This document shows positions 53,366-62,437 of a stretch of 64,000 bases of DNA, one piece after another. A program made the translations under genes and the position numbers. The DNA comes from Bradyrhizobium sp. Y36. Lineage in GTDB: Bacteria > Pseudomonadota > Alphaproteobacteria > Rhizobiales > Xanthobacteraceae. How positions within the stretch are numbered: position 1 is the first letter of the stretch; each line of letters opens with the position of its first letter. Where the stretch lies: assembly GCF_002531575.1 (NCBI RefSeq), contig NZ_NWTI01000003.1, positions 248,001 to 312,000 of the forward strand, in the 5' to 3' direction. The notes beneath the pieces are model-generated. The model was not told the origin of the DNA, searched no databases, and saw only the letters and a program-made list of their open reading frames with translations.

Positions 53366-54339
53366 CCGACATCACCAAAGAGGCGCTGATGCCGCCCCGC
53401 TCCTTCCTGTCGCAGGACGCCATCCAGGTGTTCTATCGCCTGCTCGCGGCGCTCCTGATCTGCGCGGTGCTGGCCGTGCTCAGCGATTCCTTCCTGAGCC
53501 TCGGCAACATCCTCAACGTGCTCAGGCAGGCGAGCCTGACCTTCTTCATCGCCTCCGGCCTGACGCTGGTGGTGCTGACCGCCGGCCTCGACCTTTCCGT
53601 CGGCGCCAATGTCGCGCTGTCAGCCTGCATCGCCGGCACCGTGATCCATAAGACCGGCTCTCCGGCGCTCGGCATCCTCACGGGCCTCGCCTGCGGCGGC
53701 CTCGTCGGCCTGCTCAACGGCGTGATGGTCACGGCGCTGCGCATTCCCTCCTTCATCGCCACCTACGGCATGCTCTGGGTGCTGAACGGCCTCACCTACT
53801 GGTACATGGCAGGCGAGACGCTGCACGGCTTCCCCGCCGGTTTCCGCCAGATCGGCAGCGGCTATCTGCTCGGCCTGCCGATCCCCGTCTACCTGCTGCT
53901 GGTGTTTCTCGGGATCGGGACGTTCTTCGCGCAGCGGACGATCTGGGGCCAGGAGATCTATGCGATCGGCGCCAATCCGGTTGCGGCCCGGCTCTCCGGC
54001 ATTCCGGTCGCGCGGCGCCTGCTCCTGGTCTATGCGGTCTCAGGAACCATGGCGGGTCTCGCCTCGATCATCTTCCTGTCGCGGCTCAATTCGGCCGAGG
54101 CCGACATCGGCGAGAGCCTGACGCTGCCGGCGATCGCGGCCGTGCTGATCGGCGGCACCTCGCTGTTCGGCGGCGTCGGCACCGTCTTCGGCACCTTCAT
54201 CGGCGCGCTGATCCTGACGCTGGTGCTGAACGGCATGAACCTGCTGTCGGTCAGCGCCAACTGGCAGCCGCTCGTCACCGGCATCATCGTCATTCTCGCG
54301 GTCTGGCTCGACATGAAGACGCGCCGCCGCACGCAATGA
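53362..54339 (+). CDS. Ribose-type sugar ABC permease B (importer 2)
   Basis: A 325-residue RbsC-type permease, different in detail from permease A. It contains TFFIASGLTLVVLTAGLDLS, VTALRIPSFIATYGMLWVLN, YAIGANPVAARLSGIPVARR and AAVLIGGTSLFGGVGTVFGT. Two unlike permeases in one ribose-type importer suggest a heterodimeric channel, unlike importer 1, which has one permease gene. It starts within the stop of permease A. Confidence 0.93.
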   Translation: MTDITKEALMPPRSFLSQDAIQVFYRLLAALLICAVLAVLSDSFLSLGNILNVLRQASLTFFIASGLTLVVLTAGLDLSVGANVALSACIAGTVIHKTGSPALGILTGLACGGLVGLLNGVMVTALRIPSFIATYGMLWVLNGLTYWYMAGETLHGFPAGFRQIGSGYLLGLPIPVYLLLVFLGIGTFFAQRTIWGQEIYAIGANPVAARLSGIPVARRLLLVYAVSGTMAGLASIIFLSRLNSAEADIGESLTLPAIAAVLIGGTSLFGGVGTVFGTFIGALILTLVLNGMNLLSVSANWQPLVTGIIVILAVWLDMKTRRRTQ

Positions 54340-54381
54340 GTTCTTAGAGTTCCAACAAGCAAAACGAGGGATGGAGGCAAC

Positions 54382-55356
54382 ATGAAACTGAAACTGGGCT
54401 ATATGGCACTGCCGCTGCTGATGGCGGCCGCGTTCACCACCGGCGCGCGTGCCGACGGCGAGACCATCGCCGTCTTCACCAAGAACCAGACCAACCCGTT
54501 CTTCCAGACGGTACGGGTCGGCGCCGACAACATGGCGAAGACGCTGAACGCGAAGACGCTGCAATACATCCCGACCAAGCCGGACTCGATCCCCGAGCAG
54601 CTCAGCCAGATCGAGGACGTCGTGGTGAAGAAGCCGAGCGCCATCGTCTTCACGCCGGTGGACTACAAGGCAATGGTGCCTGGTGTCGAGAAGATCAACG
54701 AAGCCAAGATCCCCGTCGTCAACATCACCGATCGCTCCGCCGGCGGCAAGTTTCTCTCCTTCGTCGGCGCCGACGATTACAGCCTCGGGCTCGAGACCGC
54801 GCGCTTCCTGCTGAAGACGCTGGGCGGCAAGGGCAACATCGTCATCATCGAGGGCGTCAAGGGCTCGCTGACCAATGTCGACCGCGTCCGCGGCTTCAAC
54901 GATGCGCTGAAGGAGAACGCGGGCGCCAAGCTCCTGGCTTCGCAGCCCGGCAACTACCAGCGGCTGCAAGCGCTCCAGGTGATGGAAAACCTGATGCAGT
55001 CGAATTCGCAGATCGACGGCGTGCTCGCCGCCAACGACGCCATGGCGGTCGGCGCGATCGAGGCGCTGGACGGCGCCAACCGCAAGGCCCAGGTGATCGG
55101 CATCAACGGCACCAAGGAGGCGATCGACGCGATCAAGTCCGGCAAGCTGCTCGCCAGCGGCGACTACAACGGATTTGCGCAAGGATGCCTCGGCACCATG
55201 ATGGCGATCCGTAGCCTTCGCAACCAGCCCGTCATCGCCGAGATCGTGCTGAAGCCCACCGTCATCACCAAGGACAATTACCAGCCGTTCGACGTCCCGC
55301 TGGAGCAGCGGACCTGCCCGACCTTCGAGGACGCCAGCAAGCTCGGCGCCAAGTAA
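54382..55356 (+). CDS. Ribose-type sugar ABC solute-binding protein (importer 2)
   Basis: A 324-residue RbsB-type binding protein. A signal peptide (YMALPLLMAAAFTTGARA) precedes ETIAVFTKNQTNPFFQTVRV, PSAIVFTPVDYKAMVPGVEK and IPVVNITDRSAGGKFLSFVG. Mid-protein DGVLAANDAMAVGAIEALDG is standard for the family. A GGAGG site is 5-6 bp before the ATG. The ligand is unknown; by operon context it may be an aromatic glycoside, cyclitol or other ring compound that enters the hydroxyquinol route. Confidence 0.93.
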   Translation: MKLKLGYMALPLLMAAAFTTGARADGETIAVFTKNQTNPFFQTVRVGADNMAKTLNAKTLQYIPTKPDSIPEQLSQIEDVVVKKPSAIVFTPVDYKAMVPGVEKINEAKIPVVNITDRSAGGKFLSFVGADDYSLGLETARFLLKTLGGKGNIVIIEGVKGSLTNVDRVRGFNDALKENAGAKLLASQPGNYQRLQALQVMENLMQSNSQIDGVLAANDAMAVGAIEALDGANRKAQVIGINGTKEAIDAIKSGKLLASGDYNGFAQGCLGTMMAIRSLRNQPVIAEIVLKPTVITKDNYQPFDVPLEQRTCPTFEDASKLGAK

Positions 55357-55429
55357 GCCCGCCCATCGCGCCCGGACGGCCGCCGCGGCGGCCGTCCCAA
55401 GAACCCACGCCTAAGAAACGGAGACTGCC

Positions 55430-55717
55430 ATGTTGTTCGCCATTCACGCCATCGACCGCAGCGGTGCGCTGCCGACGCGGCTCGCCAATTACGATGCCCA
55501 CAAGGCGTTCCTGAGCGACACCTCCCGCTTCGGCGTCAAGATCGTGATGTCGGGACCGCTGGTCTCCGACGATGGCCAGACCATGATCGGCAGCCTGTTC
55601 CTGATCGAGGCGCCGGGCCGCTCTGAAGTCGAGGCCTTCAACCGCGCCGATCCCTTTGCCGCGGCGGGCATCTGGGAAAAGGTGACGATCACAGGCTTCC
55701 TGCGCCGGCAAGGCTGA
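55430..55717 (+). CDS. YciI-family protein (TftG-like candidate)
   Basis: A 95-residue ferredoxin-like protein of the YciI (YCII) family. MLFAIHAIDRSGALPTRL begins it, LFLIEAPGRSEVEAFNRADP carries the family Asp, and GIWEKVTITGFLRRQ ends it. His6 and the Asp of ADPF are the usual His-Asp pair. TftG of the 2,4,5-T pathway, a 5-chlorohydroxyquinol dehydrochlorinase encoded beside maleylacetate reductase and hydroxyquinol dioxygenase, belongs to this family. By context this protein may act on a hydroxyquinol-type intermediate. Last gene of the operon, with a hairpin 29 bp after the stop. Confidence 0.87.
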   Translation: MLFAIHAIDRSGALPTRLANYDAHKAFLSDTSRFGVKIVMSGPLVSDDGQTMIGSLFLIEAPGRSEVEAFNRADPFAAAGIWEKVTITGFLRRQG

Positions 55718-55745
55718 GGCCGGCCTGGTCAAAAGTGCGAAAACA

Positions 55746-55771
55746 ACCCCATGCACAGTAGAATGGGGTTT
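55746..55771 (+). terminator. Hairpin after the hydroxyquinol operon
   Basis: AACCCCAT (55746-55753) and ATGGGGTT (55764-55771) make a perfect 8-bp stem with a 10-nt loop, followed by TGATTCT. It lies 29 bp after the YciI stop, suited to a terminator, though the U-run is poor. Confidence 0.5.
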
Positions 55772-55943
55772 GATTCTGCTGGCGAATTTCCGATACATCG
55801 CGCGACCTCGCATCAGAGGCCAATGCCGACCCATCGGCGGTGAATTTTGACTCGTCGGGCAAAACAGGGGCATAATGCAATCGTAGCCCGATGTTAGTGG
55901 TGCTTTGCGCGAGCTGAGCGTGCGCCTCGTGAGGCGACGGACG
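55772..55943. other. Non-coding border between catabolic operon and ASCH cassette
   Basis: About 170 bp with no gene. It is AT-rich by eye in parts (55830-55890). It looks like a dispersed intergenic sequence of the kind repeated in Bradyrhizobium genomes, but this is an impression, not a match. The terminal part carries small inverted repeats (CGCCTCGTGAGGCG at 55923-55936). Confidence 0.35.
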
Positions 55944-56387
55944 TCATTTCTTGGCGAGCCGTTGCAGGGCCTTGGCTTCCGCATTCGTTAGCCGCAGCAA
56001 GACTTGTGGCGGATGGAAGCGATCCCGGATTTCGCGCAACTCTTCTATCGTGATTGGACCGACCCGCTTGACCGCCGCGAGCAGGATCGCGACCGCCTGC
56101 GGCGCACCGTGAAAATACTCCATGAAGGAGGCATGGTCGACGCCAGCGCCATCACGATGCTTCTGCCAGATCGTGCGCGGATGGGCACGGTTGACATCGC
56201 TGATAGTCGCGACCCCAACAACCGCGGCCGTCGGACGAGTCGCGTAAATCCAGAGCCGCGTGCCATTGGCGAGTTCGGGAATCCGGCGTCGCAATTCTAT
56301 CGTCTTCGTTCCGTCCAGGATCGCATTCGCATATCCGGGATGGATCGAAATGATTGCGTCGCTTGCCTCAGGCACTTGACCATCCAC
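55944..56387 (-). CDS. ASCH-domain protein
   Basis: A 147-residue single-domain protein. The ASCH signature GxKxxExR is present as GTKTIELR (Gly26, Lys28, Glu31, Arg33) after ISIHPGYANAIL. A TRLWIYATRPTAAVVGVATI strand pair follows. ASCH domains are PUA-like folds; some bind RNA and at least one is a ribonuclease. The ATG lies inside the end of the large fusion gene (20-bp overlap), so the two are translationally coupled. Likely partner of that protein, with a role in RNA binding or cleavage. Confidence 0.87.
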   Translation of the reverse strand: MDGQVPEASDAIISIHPGYANAILDGTKTIELRRRIPELANGTRLWIYATRPTAAVVGVATISDVNRAHPRTIWQKHRDGAGVDHASFMEYFHGAPQAVAILLAAVKRVGPITIEELREIRDRFHPPQVLLRLTNAEAKALQRLAKK

Positions 56388-58557
56388 GATCGAGAATTGC
56401 AGCCAACTGGGCGTTGGGTAGCGGAGTTGTTGTTTGAAGATTCGACGATCCTTCGGCGCCGAGTTGCCGAAGTGTATCGAGTGTGACGGGATTCGGGAAC
56501 CGAATTAGGCTATCGAACGATGTCGCCAGAACATCCGATGACGTTGTCAAGGGGTCGAGATCCTCGACAACCGCGCGCTGGAGGAGTTCATCCGATACGC
56601 GCTCCTTAGAGACGATAGTGGCGTCCACGATCCGGCCAGCCGCCACGATGGCAGCGCGGCCGCCGGAGCGCTTGGACTCGTAGAAAAGGATTGGAACGCC
56701 GGACCGCATCAGGGGGGCGGTGCGCGGACTGTTGAAATACGTCCGCAGGCTCACGAAGGCCGCGTTCGGGCGACCAAACATATAAAGTTGGTCGGCAGTC
56801 CCCAGCAGATCGTCGGCGAATGATTTTGCAATTGGAACAATGACGCCATCCCGACCCGGCCAGGCGATCAAGGTTGGCGCGAGCGCGGCTTCCAGGGCGG
56901 CAAGTTGGACCGTGATGTCGCTTCCGTCTGCACCACGGACCGAAAGGCCGGTTTGAATCGCGCTGGCGGCCGGTACGGCTTCGGGCAAGGCGAGGCCGGT
57001 CCGGCGGCGCGTCTGACGTGCAATCGCGGTCCAGGTCGATGGCGTGAGGGGGCGTCCCAAGGCTACCTTGATCAGGATGTCAGAATTGGCTGCGGGTAAA
57101 AAGCCGCGGAGCTTGGCGGCGCGGTTGACGGTCGACTGCCCCGGTATGGCCCGTAGCTCAATAGTGACGGGGCCCGAATGACAGGACTCCCGGATGGCTT
57201 CGTCAAGGAGATGCTCGGCGAAGGTCTCGCAGGAGACGTGATCGGGCCTGACGTGCACCAGCATAAGCGCGGGCGCATCAACACTCGCCGGCGCCCTGTA
57301 CATCCCGACCGCCACGAGATCCCCATCCTCAAAGATTCCGTGCGTGCTCGCCCGCTGGAATGCCGCCGCCGATGGAAGATAATCGGTAACCAGCGCGTCA
57401 CCCACATTCTGGGAGGCCAGATAAGCTTTTGCCTCGGCGGCCGTGGCCGTCTTGGTTTCGCATTTCGTTCCCTTGAGCTGGCCGCGTTCCCGGCTCGGCT
57501 CCTCCGCAGGTAGCAGTTCGACGAACTCGTCGAGGCTCGCAATATCAACGCCGATGAGCCTTAGCAGGTCGTCACGGGCATTGAGCAGGGCATTGTCGCT
57601 GGTGATATAGCCGGACGCGCGGATCAGAGCCGCTTCGGCGAGGTGTCGCGCGTCACTAAGCGCTTGGCGCGTCCCCGCCTGCGCGTGATTGGTATCAACG
57701 AACACGGTTTTGTGGATAGCAGCCGCCAACGGCTCCACATCTTCTTTCGGGAAGGCGGGTAGCTTGGGCAGTTGGCGCGCAAGCTTCAAGGGCGTGTCAT
57801 TGGCAGGGTCCTTCGAGGTGCGTTCGAGCTCGATAATGAATTCGGGCGCAACCGCCAAGCGAACCAAATGTGCGAGCGCCGCTCCGAAAAGGCGGTTGGC
57901 GGTCGCAGACCGCGCGCGTTCCTTAATCAGGTCGAACAAAACATTGAGATCGATGAGGTATAAGGGCGCCTCGAAGGCGCTGCGCGGGCGGAGGCCGAGG
58001 TTTACAACACCCTGCCCGGAGACGGTGGGAGGCGCCATCAACGTGAAGAAGTTCGCCGTATCCAGCTCCCGTGAGCGCAGCACGATACGGCGTTGCCGCG
58101 CCTGGCCGCCGTCACGAACATGCCGGGCGACGAAGCCACGGCTTTCGTAAAAGGCTTGCGCGGTTGCAAGATCGGAGGCGACCGCCGCCGTTATCGCAAT
58201 GTACCCGCGGCTTTCAAGGTGCGACACAAGCCCGCTGACCAGCGCCGACGCAACGCCGCTGCGGCGATGCTCCGCCCTGACCGCGACAGCCTGTACGCGG
58301 GCATTGGGAAACACGCCGCTGAACAAAATAAACCCGGCAAGCTGCGACATGCCGTTCTCGCGGGCCAGCATCACCCTTAGCCGCTTCTCTATAACGGCGT
58401 CGCGATAAGCCGCCTCCGGCAAGAAGCCGAGCGCTTCCTTCTCGCTATCGGCCAGTGCGCGGATGGCTGCGAAATGCTGCAACACGACGGCGGGATCAGT
58501 CTCGGTGCGATAAATGAAGCGGCTCGCCGGCTTCTGCGATATACCCTTATCACTCAT
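56368..58557 (-). CDS. Large multidomain protein: GNAT - PIN - GNAT-like - PUA/ASCH-like
   Basis: A 729-residue protein with four recognisable parts. (1) Residues about 15-165 are a GNAT acetyltransferase with an acetyl-CoA loop (VRAEHRRSGVASALVSGL) and a terminal FYESRGFVARHV. (2) About 198-345 is a PIN nuclease with LIDLNVLFDL, IIELERTS, SDARHLAEAALIRASGYI and TSDNALL; the acids Asp203, Glu246, Asp303 and Asp321 fit a PIN site. (3) About 390-505 looks like a second GNAT (LMLVHVRPDHVSCETFAEHL). (4) About 590-690 is PUA/ASCH-like (PNAAFVSLRTYF, GVPILFYESKRSGGRAAIVA). The ATG at 58557 is preferred over a TTG at 58563. It is coupled to the ASCH gene and 36 bp from a divergent HNH gene. I know of no described system with this architecture; a role in RNA-targeting defence or toxicity is inferred. 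Confidence 0.85.
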   Translation of the reverse strand: MSDKGISQKPASRFIYRTETDPAVVLQHFAAIRALADSEKEALGFLPEAAYRDAVIEKRLRVMLARENGMSQLAGFILFSGVFPNARVQAVAVRAEHRRSGVASALVSGLVSHLESRGYIAITAAVASDLATAQAFYESRGFVARHVRDGGQARQRRIVLRSRELDTANFFTLMAPPTVSGQGVVNLGLRPRSAFEAPLYLIDLNVLFDLIKERARSATANRLFGAALAHLVRLAVAPEFIIELERTSKDPANDTPLKLARQLPKLPAFPKEDVEPLAAAIHKTVFVDTNHAQAGTRQALSDARHLAEAALIRASGYITSDNALLNARDDLLRLIGVDIASLDEFVELLPAEEPSRERGQLKGTKCETKTATAAEAKAYLASQNVGDALVTDYLPSAAAFQRASTHGIFEDGDLVAVGMYRAPASVDAPALMLVHVRPDHVSCETFAEHLLDEAIRESCHSGPVTIELRAIPGQSTVNRAAKLRGFLPAANSDILIKVALGRPLTPSTWTAIARQTRRRTGLALPEAVPAASAIQTGLSVRGADGSDITVQLAALEAALAPTLIAWPGRDGVIVPIAKSFADDLLGTADQLYMFGRPNAAFVSLRTYFNSPRTAPLMRSGVPILFYESKRSGGRAAIVAAGRIVDATIVSKERVSDELLQRAVVEDLDPLTTSSDVLATSFDSLIRFPNPVTLDTLRQLGAEGSSNLQTTTPLPNAQLAAILDRGWSSA

Positions 58558-58593
58558 AGGCAATTATCCGGGCGGCAAACATAGGCACACTTT

Positions 58594-59415
58594 ATGCGCT
58601 GTATCTTCTGCAAACGGGACTCAACCAAAAGTAGGAGTATAGAGCATATTATCCCCGAGTCTCTCGGAAATATCGATCACGTGCTTCCGCGCGGCACCGT
58701 CTGCGATACCTGCAACAACTATTTTGCACGTAAGGTCGAAGGGCCACTGCTGGCGACATCCTGGTTTCGCCACGCCCGCTCTCGGCAATGGGTCCCGAAC
58801 AAGCGTGGCTTGATCCCACCCATGGGAGGCCTTGTGCCGGGAGCCCGCATGAACGCCGATGTATGGATGGATGGGAACAACCTCACGCTCGGAGGGCGCA
58901 ACGAAAGGGAGCATCTCGCTCTCGCGGAGGCCATCCAAACCGGCCGCGCGCGGTCCGTTTACATCCCGATCATCGAGGCAATCGACCAGCGCCTGATGTC
59001 CCGCTTCTTAGCGAAGGTCGCTCTTGAGGTTCTTGTCGAGCGCATTATCCGCGTCGAAGGCTGGAATGAAGAAATCGTGGACAAGGAGGCTCTCGATCCG
59101 ATTCGGCATTTCGCTCGGATCGGCGACCGCCCGGAGAAATGGCCGTTCTCGCGTCGCCGGATTTATGGCGAGGGGGATGTGCACGGGGACGGCGACGGTT
59201 ACCAGGTTCTCCATGAATTCACGATCCTGTGCGAGCAGTTGTCTGAGCCCGGCCACCTCGACCTCTACGCGGTCGTGTGCATCTTTGGAGAGGAATTCGC
59301 CATCAATCTGGGGGAGCCTGAAATCGCCAGCTATGAACGATGGCTGAAGGCCCACGACGGAACGAGCCCGCTTTACACTTCCGACAAGCTGCCTGTTCCG
59401 CCTGTGTTCGAATGA
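58594..59415 (+). CDS. HNH endonuclease-like protein
   Basis: A 273-residue protein beginning MRCIFCKRDSTKSRSIEHII, then PESLGNIDHVL and CDTCNNYFARKVEG. Two CxxC pairs bind a structural zinc; EHIIPESLG with the following Asn residues is the HNH active-site region. The rest (residues about 70-273) is unrecognised, perhaps a specificity or partner domain. It is divergent from the GNAT-PIN fusion with only 36 bp between start codons, so both promoters overlap and the genes are likely co-regulated. There is no methylase or helicase nearby, so it is not a typical restriction system. Confidence 0.87.
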   Translation: MRCIFCKRDSTKSRSIEHIIPESLGNIDHVLPRGTVCDTCNNYFARKVEGPLLATSWFRHARSRQWVPNKRGLIPPMGGLVPGARMNADVWMDGNNLTLGGRNEREHLALAEAIQTGRARSVYIPIIEAIDQRLMSRFLAKVALEVLVERIIRVEGWNEEIVDKEALDPIRHFARIGDRPEKWPFSRRRIYGEGDVHGDGDGYQVLHEFTILCEQLSEPGHLDLYAVVCIFGEEFAINLGEPEIASYERWLKAHDGTSPLYTSDKLPVPPVFE

Positions 59416-59515
59416 CACGTGAGCCGACAGAGTGCGCCGGATTCGAACGGCGTCAGTTCCTCAATTCCTATCCCTTCATTGATGGCCTAACCCACCGCAC
59501 GCCTCATCGATTAGA

Positions 59516-60504
59516 CTATCCGTTCGCCACCGCAGCGCCATCTTCGAGATGACAAGCCACCCACTGCTCGCCTCCCACCGCACGTAGCGTCGGCTCTTCC
59601 GTCCGGCAGCGGTCGAAGACCAGCGGGCAGCGGGTATGGAAGCGGCATCCCTTCGGCGGATTGATCGGGCTCGGCACATCGCCCTTGAGGATGATGGGAT
59701 TGCGATGGGCGCCGGGTTCGGGCAGTGGCACTGCGGAGAGCAGCGCCCTGGTGTAGGGATGCCGGGGTGCCGCAAAGATCTCGCGGCGCGGCGCCACCTC
59801 CACCATCTTGCCGAGATACATCACGGCGACGCGGTGGGTCATGTGCTCGACGATGGCGAGGTCATGGCTGATGAACAGCAGCGCGAGGCCGAACTCGCGC
59901 TGGAGATCCTGCAGGAGGTTGACGATCTGCGCCTTGACCGAGACGTCGAGCGCGGAAACGGCCTCGTCGCAGACGATCAGCTCGGGCTCGGCCGCGAGCG
60001 CGCGCGCAATGCCGATGCGCTGGCGCTGGCCGCCGGAGAATTCGTGCGGCCGCCTGTTCAGTGCCTCGCGCGGCAGCCGCACGGTGTCCATCAGCGCGGT
60101 GACGCGGACCTCGAGATCCTCGGCGGACTTGGCGAGACCGAAATTGCGGATCGGCTCGGCCAGGATATCGCGCACGCGCATGCGCGGATTGAGGCTGGAG
60201 AACGGATCCTGGAACACGACCTGCACACGGCGCCGCATCTGGCGCATCGTGCTCGGATGAGCGTCGTCGATGCGTTGGCCATCGAGGATCACCTGCCCCG
60301 ACGTGATGTCGAACAGCCGCAATATGGCGCGGCCGACCGTCGACTTGCCACAGCCGGACTCGCCGACCAGCGACAACGTCTCGCCGCGTGCGATCTCGAA
60401 GGAGACGCCGTCGACCGCGTAGACCCATTCGGACTTGCGCTGGAAAAGGCCCTTCTTGACCGGAAAGTGCTTCTTGAGGTCGTTGACCTGGAGCAGCGGA
60501 GGAC

Positions 60505-60508
<4 letters not shown>
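59516..60508 (-). CDS. dppF: Dipeptide/oligopeptide ABC ATPase (DppF/OppF type)
   Basis: A 330-residue ATPase. Walker [20 protein letters not shown], signature [16 protein letters not shown] and Walker [14 protein letters not shown] are in order. The C-terminal oligo_HPY zinc/cluster-type extension carries PTNP-like [15 protein letters not shown]. This is the F-type subunit of peptide importers. The ATG overlaps the DppD stop (ATGA at 60505). Last gene of the operon. Symbols in this operon are by family; the substrate may be a peptide, nickel chelate or opine-like compound. Confidence 0.93.
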
Positions 60509-61494
<986 letters not shown>

Positions 61495-61513
61495 CGCGAT
61501 CAGCCCCGATCCG

Positions 61514-62437
61514 TCAGAGACTCTTGGCCATGCGCGGGTCGAGCGCATCGCGAAGGCCGTCGCCGAGGAGATTCACGGCGAGCACGGTGACGGACAGGAA
61601 CGCCGCCGGGAAGAACACAATGTAGGGTTTGACCTGCCACAGCGCGCGGCCCTCGGCCATGATGTTGCCCCAGGACGGAATGGTCGGCGGCGTGCCGGCT
61701 CCGATGAAGGACAGGATCGCCTCCGTGATCATGGCGCTGGCGCAGATATAGGTCGCCTGCACCAGCATCGGCGCGACCGTGTTGGGCAGGATGTGGCGCA
61801 GGATGATCATCGGCGTGCGGGTGCCGCAGGCCACGGCGGCATCCACATAGGGCTGCTCGCGCAGCGACAGCACGACGCTGCGCACGAGGCGCGAGACGCG
61901 CGGGATCTCCGCGACGGTGATGGCGAGGATGACGTTGCCGACGCTGCCGCGCGTCAAGGCCATCAGCGCGATCGCCAGCAGGATCGGCGGGATCGACATC
62001 AACCCGTCCATGAAGCGCATCAGGATGCCGTCGGCCCAGCGGATGAAGCCGGAGACCATGCCGATGGCAAGGCCTGCCGCGGATGCGAAGATCGCGACCG
62101 ACAGGCCCACCGTAAGCGAGACCCGCGCGCCATAGAGCACGCGCGAATAGATGTCGCGGCCGAGCACGTCGGTGCCGAACCAGAAATCCGCCGACGGCGC
62201 CCGCGTGCGCTTGGCAGGTGCCAGCGCGGTCGGATCGACCGTTCCGAGATAAGGCGCAAAGATCGCGATCAGGACCAACGCCAGCAACAGCGCGCCGCCG
62301 ATCGCGACGGTGGGGTGGCCGCGCATCAGGCCGACGAAGCCGCGCCGGATCCTGACCGGCCGGAGGATCTCCGGCAGCTCCGGCGCAAGCACGAGGCCTG
62401 CGGGAAGCGATTGCGGGTTGACGGTGGTGTCGGTCAA
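61514..62437 (-). CDS. dppC: Dipeptide/oligopeptide ABC permease (DppC type)
   Basis: A 307-residue permease of DppC/OppC type. A short hydrophilic N terminus precedes [15 protein letters not shown]. The family segment [40 protein letters not shown] and a C-terminal coupling loop ([34 protein letters not shown]) follow. The ATG overlaps the DppB stop by 4 bp. Forms the channel with DppB. Confidence 0.94.
   Translation of the reverse strand: MTDTTVNPQSLPAGLVLAPELPEILRPVRIRRGFVGLMRGHPTVAIGGALLLALVLIAIFAPYLGTVDPTALAPAKRTRAPSADFWFGTDVLGRDIYSRVLYGARVSLTVGLSVAIFASAAGLAIGMVSGFIRWADGILMRFMDGLMSIPPILLAIALMALTRGSVGNVILAITVAEIPRVSRLVRSVVLSLREQPYVDAAVACGTRTPMIILRHILPNTVAPMLVQATYICASAMITEAILSFIGAGTPPTIPSWGNIMAEGRALWQVKPYIVFFPAAFLSVTVLAVNLLGDGLRDALDPRMAKSL

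Noticed and set aside
58594-59415. A classic restriction-modification system around the HNH protein
   Set aside because: No methyltransferase, specificity or helicase gene is next to it; the neighbours are the GNAT-PIN fusion and a peptide ABC operon.
59430-59515. A tRNA gene on the minus strand
   Set aside because: Only a T-arm-like segment is present, and its loop would be 8 nt if fully paired. No matching acceptor strand or anticodon arm can be drawn.
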